Part shown: piece after piece, positions 62,115 through 64,000 of the stretch
How the letters are laid out: every line of letters begins with the position of its first letter
Numbering within the stretch: position 1 is the stretch's first letter
Source of the DNA: an uncultured Eubacterium sp.
GTDB taxonomy: Bacteria; Bacillota; Clostridia; Lachnospirales; CAG-274
NCBI GenBank assembly: GCA_900545305.1
Contig: UQYD01000005.1
Coordinates: 29,613 to 93,612, forward strand
Direction of reading: 5' to 3'
DNA length: 64,000 nucleotides
Translations under genes and position numbers: made by a program
Notes under the pieces: model-generated
Told to the model about the DNA's origin: nothing
Seen by the model: only the letters and a program-made list of their open reading frames with translations
Database searches by the model: none

Positions 62115-63851
62115 ATGTCTAAATGGTTTATAAGACCTTGTAAGGTGGATATAGGTAATATGTGTAGAAAAATGGGCATAAATGTGCCGTTGGCTCTAGC
62201 TTTACAGGCTAAGGGGTTAAATACGCCTAAAAAGGTCAAAGATTACTTTAATACGGAAAATTACAGCTTTGGAGATATTACAGAGCTTATTGGGGTGAAA
62301 AGGTCTTTTGAGATTATAGAAAAAGCTATTAATGAAAATAAGAAAATATTCATATATGGCGATTATGATGTTGATGGGGTTACAAGTACAGTAATATTAT
62401 ATAAATCCTTAAAAGCTTTAGGAGCTAATGTATTCTATTATATTCCAAATAGAGTGACAGATGGATATGGTTTGAATGTAAATGCCATTGAAAGGCTTAT
62501 TGGAAAGGGAATGGAACTGTTAATAACTTGTGATAATGGTATTGCAGCTATTGAAGAAATAAAGTATGCCAAAGAAAAGGGTGTAGATGTCGTAATATAT
62601 GACCATCACGAACCAGTAATAAAAGATGATAAGGAAATATTGCCAGAGGCTGATTCTGTTACAGATGCTAAAATTGAAAATTGTGGTTATGATTTCACAG
62701 TAATGTGTGCTGGTGGACTTTGTTATAGGGTTATGAAATCTTTTTATGAATATTTGGGACAGAAATATACCTTGGAAAAAGAAATGATTATTTTTGCGGG
62801 TATTGCTACAGTATGTGATGTTGTGGATTTAGTAGGCGAAAATAGAGCTATAGCTAAAAGAAGTCTTGAACTTATAAATGATAACATTGAAAATACAGGA
62901 TTAAGACACCTTGTAGATATAAACAGTTTAGAAAGCATTAATGAGTTTCATTATGGCTTTGTATTAGGACCGTGTATAAATGCTTGTGGTAGATTGGAAG
63001 ATGCGTCTATTGCAGTAGAGCTATTTATAGAAGAAAATGAAAATAGGGCGAGTGAGTTGGCTTTAAAATTATTTGAATTAAATGCTGAAAGAAAAGCCAT
63101 TACTTTAGATAGTACAGAAAAAATTATAGATGAAGTGGAAAATTCTATTTTAATAGAAGATAAGGTTTTAGTAGTCTATGATAAAGAGCTACACGAAAGT
63201 ATAGCTGGTATAGTAGCAGGCAGGCTTAAAGAAAGATATAATAAGCCGGCTATCGTATTGACAAGAGCTGAGAATGGAGTAAAGGGGTCTTGTCGTTCTA
63301 TAGATAAGTATAATATTTTTGAAGCTTTAAATAAGGAAAAAGAATACTTAGGCAAGTTTGGTGGACATAAGTTGGCGGCTGGTCTTTCGTTGCCTGAGGA
63401 AAATGTAGAAAAGTTTAGATGTAGTATAAATCAACATTGCTTATTAAAGGAAGAAGATTTTGAACAGGTATATTATATAGATGGTCAGTTGCCTTTTGAT
63501 TTTATATCTATAGATGGTGTAGAGGAATTGGATATAATGCACCCATTTGGCACAAGCAATACTAAACCTATTTTTGGTACAAAGAATTTAAGTTGCAGGA
63601 ATATAAGATTTTTAGGCGAAAATAAAACTATAGTGGCTATGGAATTGACTGATAAATCAGGAAACAGTAACAGAGCTATAATGTTTAATGGTGGGGATAG
63701 AATAGAAGATATACTATTAAAGAAGAATTATAGCAAGGAAAATTGTAGAGATGCTGAAATTAATATAGATGCTTTATATACTTTGGAGATAAATGAATAT
63801 AAAGAATATAGGAATGTTCAGCTTAATATAAAAGATTTTAGAGAAATATAG
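62115..63851 (+). CDS. recJ: Single-stranded-DNA-specific exonuclease RecJ
   Basis: 578 residues. The DHH phosphoesterase motifs are IYGDYDVDGVTSTVIL (about 77-92), TCDNGIAAIEEI, YDHHEPVI (DHH, about 162), and the DHHA1 part has LHESIAGIVAGRLKERYNKPAIVL and KFGGHKLAAGLSL. RecJ degrades 5' single strands in repair. It is as short as the core enzyme, without the long C-terminal extension of the 786-residue Bacillus form. Followed by a terminator. Confidence 0.92.
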   Translation: MSKWFIRPCKVDIGNMCRKMGINVPLALALQAKGLNTPKKVKDYFNTENYSFGDITELIGVKRSFEIIEKAINENKKIFIYGDYDVDGVTSTVILYKSLKALGANVFYYIPNRVTDGYGLNVNAIERLIGKGMELLITCDNGIAAIEEIKYAKEKGVDVVIYDHHEPVIKDDKEILPEADSVTDAKIENCGYDFTVMCAGGLCYRVMKSFYEYLGQKYTLEKEMIIFAGIATVCDVVDLVGENRAIAKRSLELINDNIENTGLRHLVDINSLESINEFHYGFVLGPCINACGRLEDASIAVELFIEENENRASELALKLFELNAERKAITLDSTEKIIDEVENSILIEDKVLVVYDKELHESIAGIVAGRLKERYNKPAIVLTRAENGVKGSCRSIDKYNIFEALNKEKEYLGKFGGHKLAAGLSLPEENVEKFRCSINQHCLLKEEDFEQVYYIDGQLPFDFISIDGVEELDIMHPFGTSNTKPIFGTKNLSCRNIRFLGENKTIVAMELTDKSGNSNRAIMFNGGDRIEDILLKKNYSKENCRDAEINIDALYTLEINEYKEYRNVQLNIKDFREI

Positions 63852-63867
63852 AGGTTAATAGGGGATA

Positions 63868-63897
63868 AATAGGGCTGATTAGCCCTATTTTTTATTT
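63868..63897 (+). terminator. Intrinsic terminator after recJ
   Basis: AATAGGGCT-GATT-AGCCCTATT followed by a T-rich run. Confidence 0.88.
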
Positions 63898-63932
63898 TTT
63901 TGAAATTTTTTTCAAAAAAATAAAAAAAGTTG

Positions 63933-63961
63933 TTGACAAGAGGGTAAGTGTATGGTATTAT
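63933..63961 (+). promoter_or_regulatory. Strong promoter at the right edge
   Basis: TTGACA (63933-63938), a G-rich 17-base spacer, TATTAT (63956-63961), then a TTGTCG/CGACAA inverted repeat. Its gene lies beyond the window; the style resembles stable-RNA operon promoters of Clostridia. Confidence 0.6.
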
Positions 63962-64000
63962 ATCACTTGTCGCTGACGAAGACGACAAAAACTTAAAAAA

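Noticed and set aside
1..64000. CRISPR arrays, insertion sequences, prophage, tRNA or rRNA genes
   Set aside because: No regularly spaced repeats, transposase or integrase frames, or tRNA-like T-loop patterns were found in the gaps between genes.

Overview
This is an AT-rich stretch (about one third G+C by eye) of a chromosome from an anaerobic, endospore-forming member of the Clostridia that degrades pectin. Sporulation genes (sigG, an uninterrupted sigK, sigH, a SPOCS/LysM coat-type protein and a SpoIID-like protein), the SCIFF peptide with its radical-SAM maturase, two [FeFe]-hydrogenase proteins and a T-box leader all point to Clostridia. The pectin enzymes and overall style suggest a Lachnospirales-like gut organism, but genus cannot be fixed from the sequence.

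Layout. 1-0.7 kb: the start of a large secreted F5/8 type C protein that runs off the left edge. 0.8-3.3 kb (minus): marR / cytidylate-kinase-like / MATE efflux operon with a clear operator over its promoter. 3.4-7.5 kb: sigG, two M16 peptidase-family genes and lgt. 7.7-17.7 kb: a hexuronate and pectin locus with a three-gene TRAP transporter, uxuA, uxuB, a GntR regulator with a structured leader, a secreted pectin methylesterase and an overlooked 49-aa peptide. 18-20 kb: nitronate monooxygenase/FabK-like protein and an SseB-like protein. 20-25.3 kb: a methyltransferase and a 1444-residue multidomain surface-glycan protein. 25.5-27.6 kb: thrC and nrdR, divergent. 27.7-32.4 kb: a hydrogenase and signalling operon. 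32.6-34.1 kb: NhaC-type antiporter. 34.1-43.7 kb: secreted pectate lyases (PL9 and PL1) with two copper-amine-oxidase-like stalk-domain proteins, with sigK and a parvulin lipoprotein between them. 43.8-48 kb: small membrane protein, LacI regulator, ECF S component, HD hydrolase, YesL-like protein and an unexplained array of palindromes. 48.1-53 kb: SpoIID-like, Mrp, SPOCS/LysM, queH, ispF. 53-57.9 kb: T-box-controlled cysE-cysS-mrnC-rlmB-yacP-sigH, the gene order known from Bacillus. 58-63.9 kb: scfA-scfB-secD-secF-recJ. A strong promoter lies at the right edge.

How the genes work together. Methylesterase and the two lyases would de-esterify and cleave pectin outside the cell; the TRAP system would import uronates; UxuA and UxuB interconvert fructuronate, mannonate and 2-keto-3-deoxygluconate, probably under the GntR protein. 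Reducing equivalents can leave as H2 through the group-B-like hydrogenase. Next to it is a hydrogenase homologue with altered active-site residues, a PAS domain and a PP2C phosphatase partner, which looks like a redox or H2 sensor. That module is the most interesting system here. The structured gntR leader, the palindrome arrays, the terminator that overlaps a ribosome binding site, and the giant glycan protein are the next best leads.
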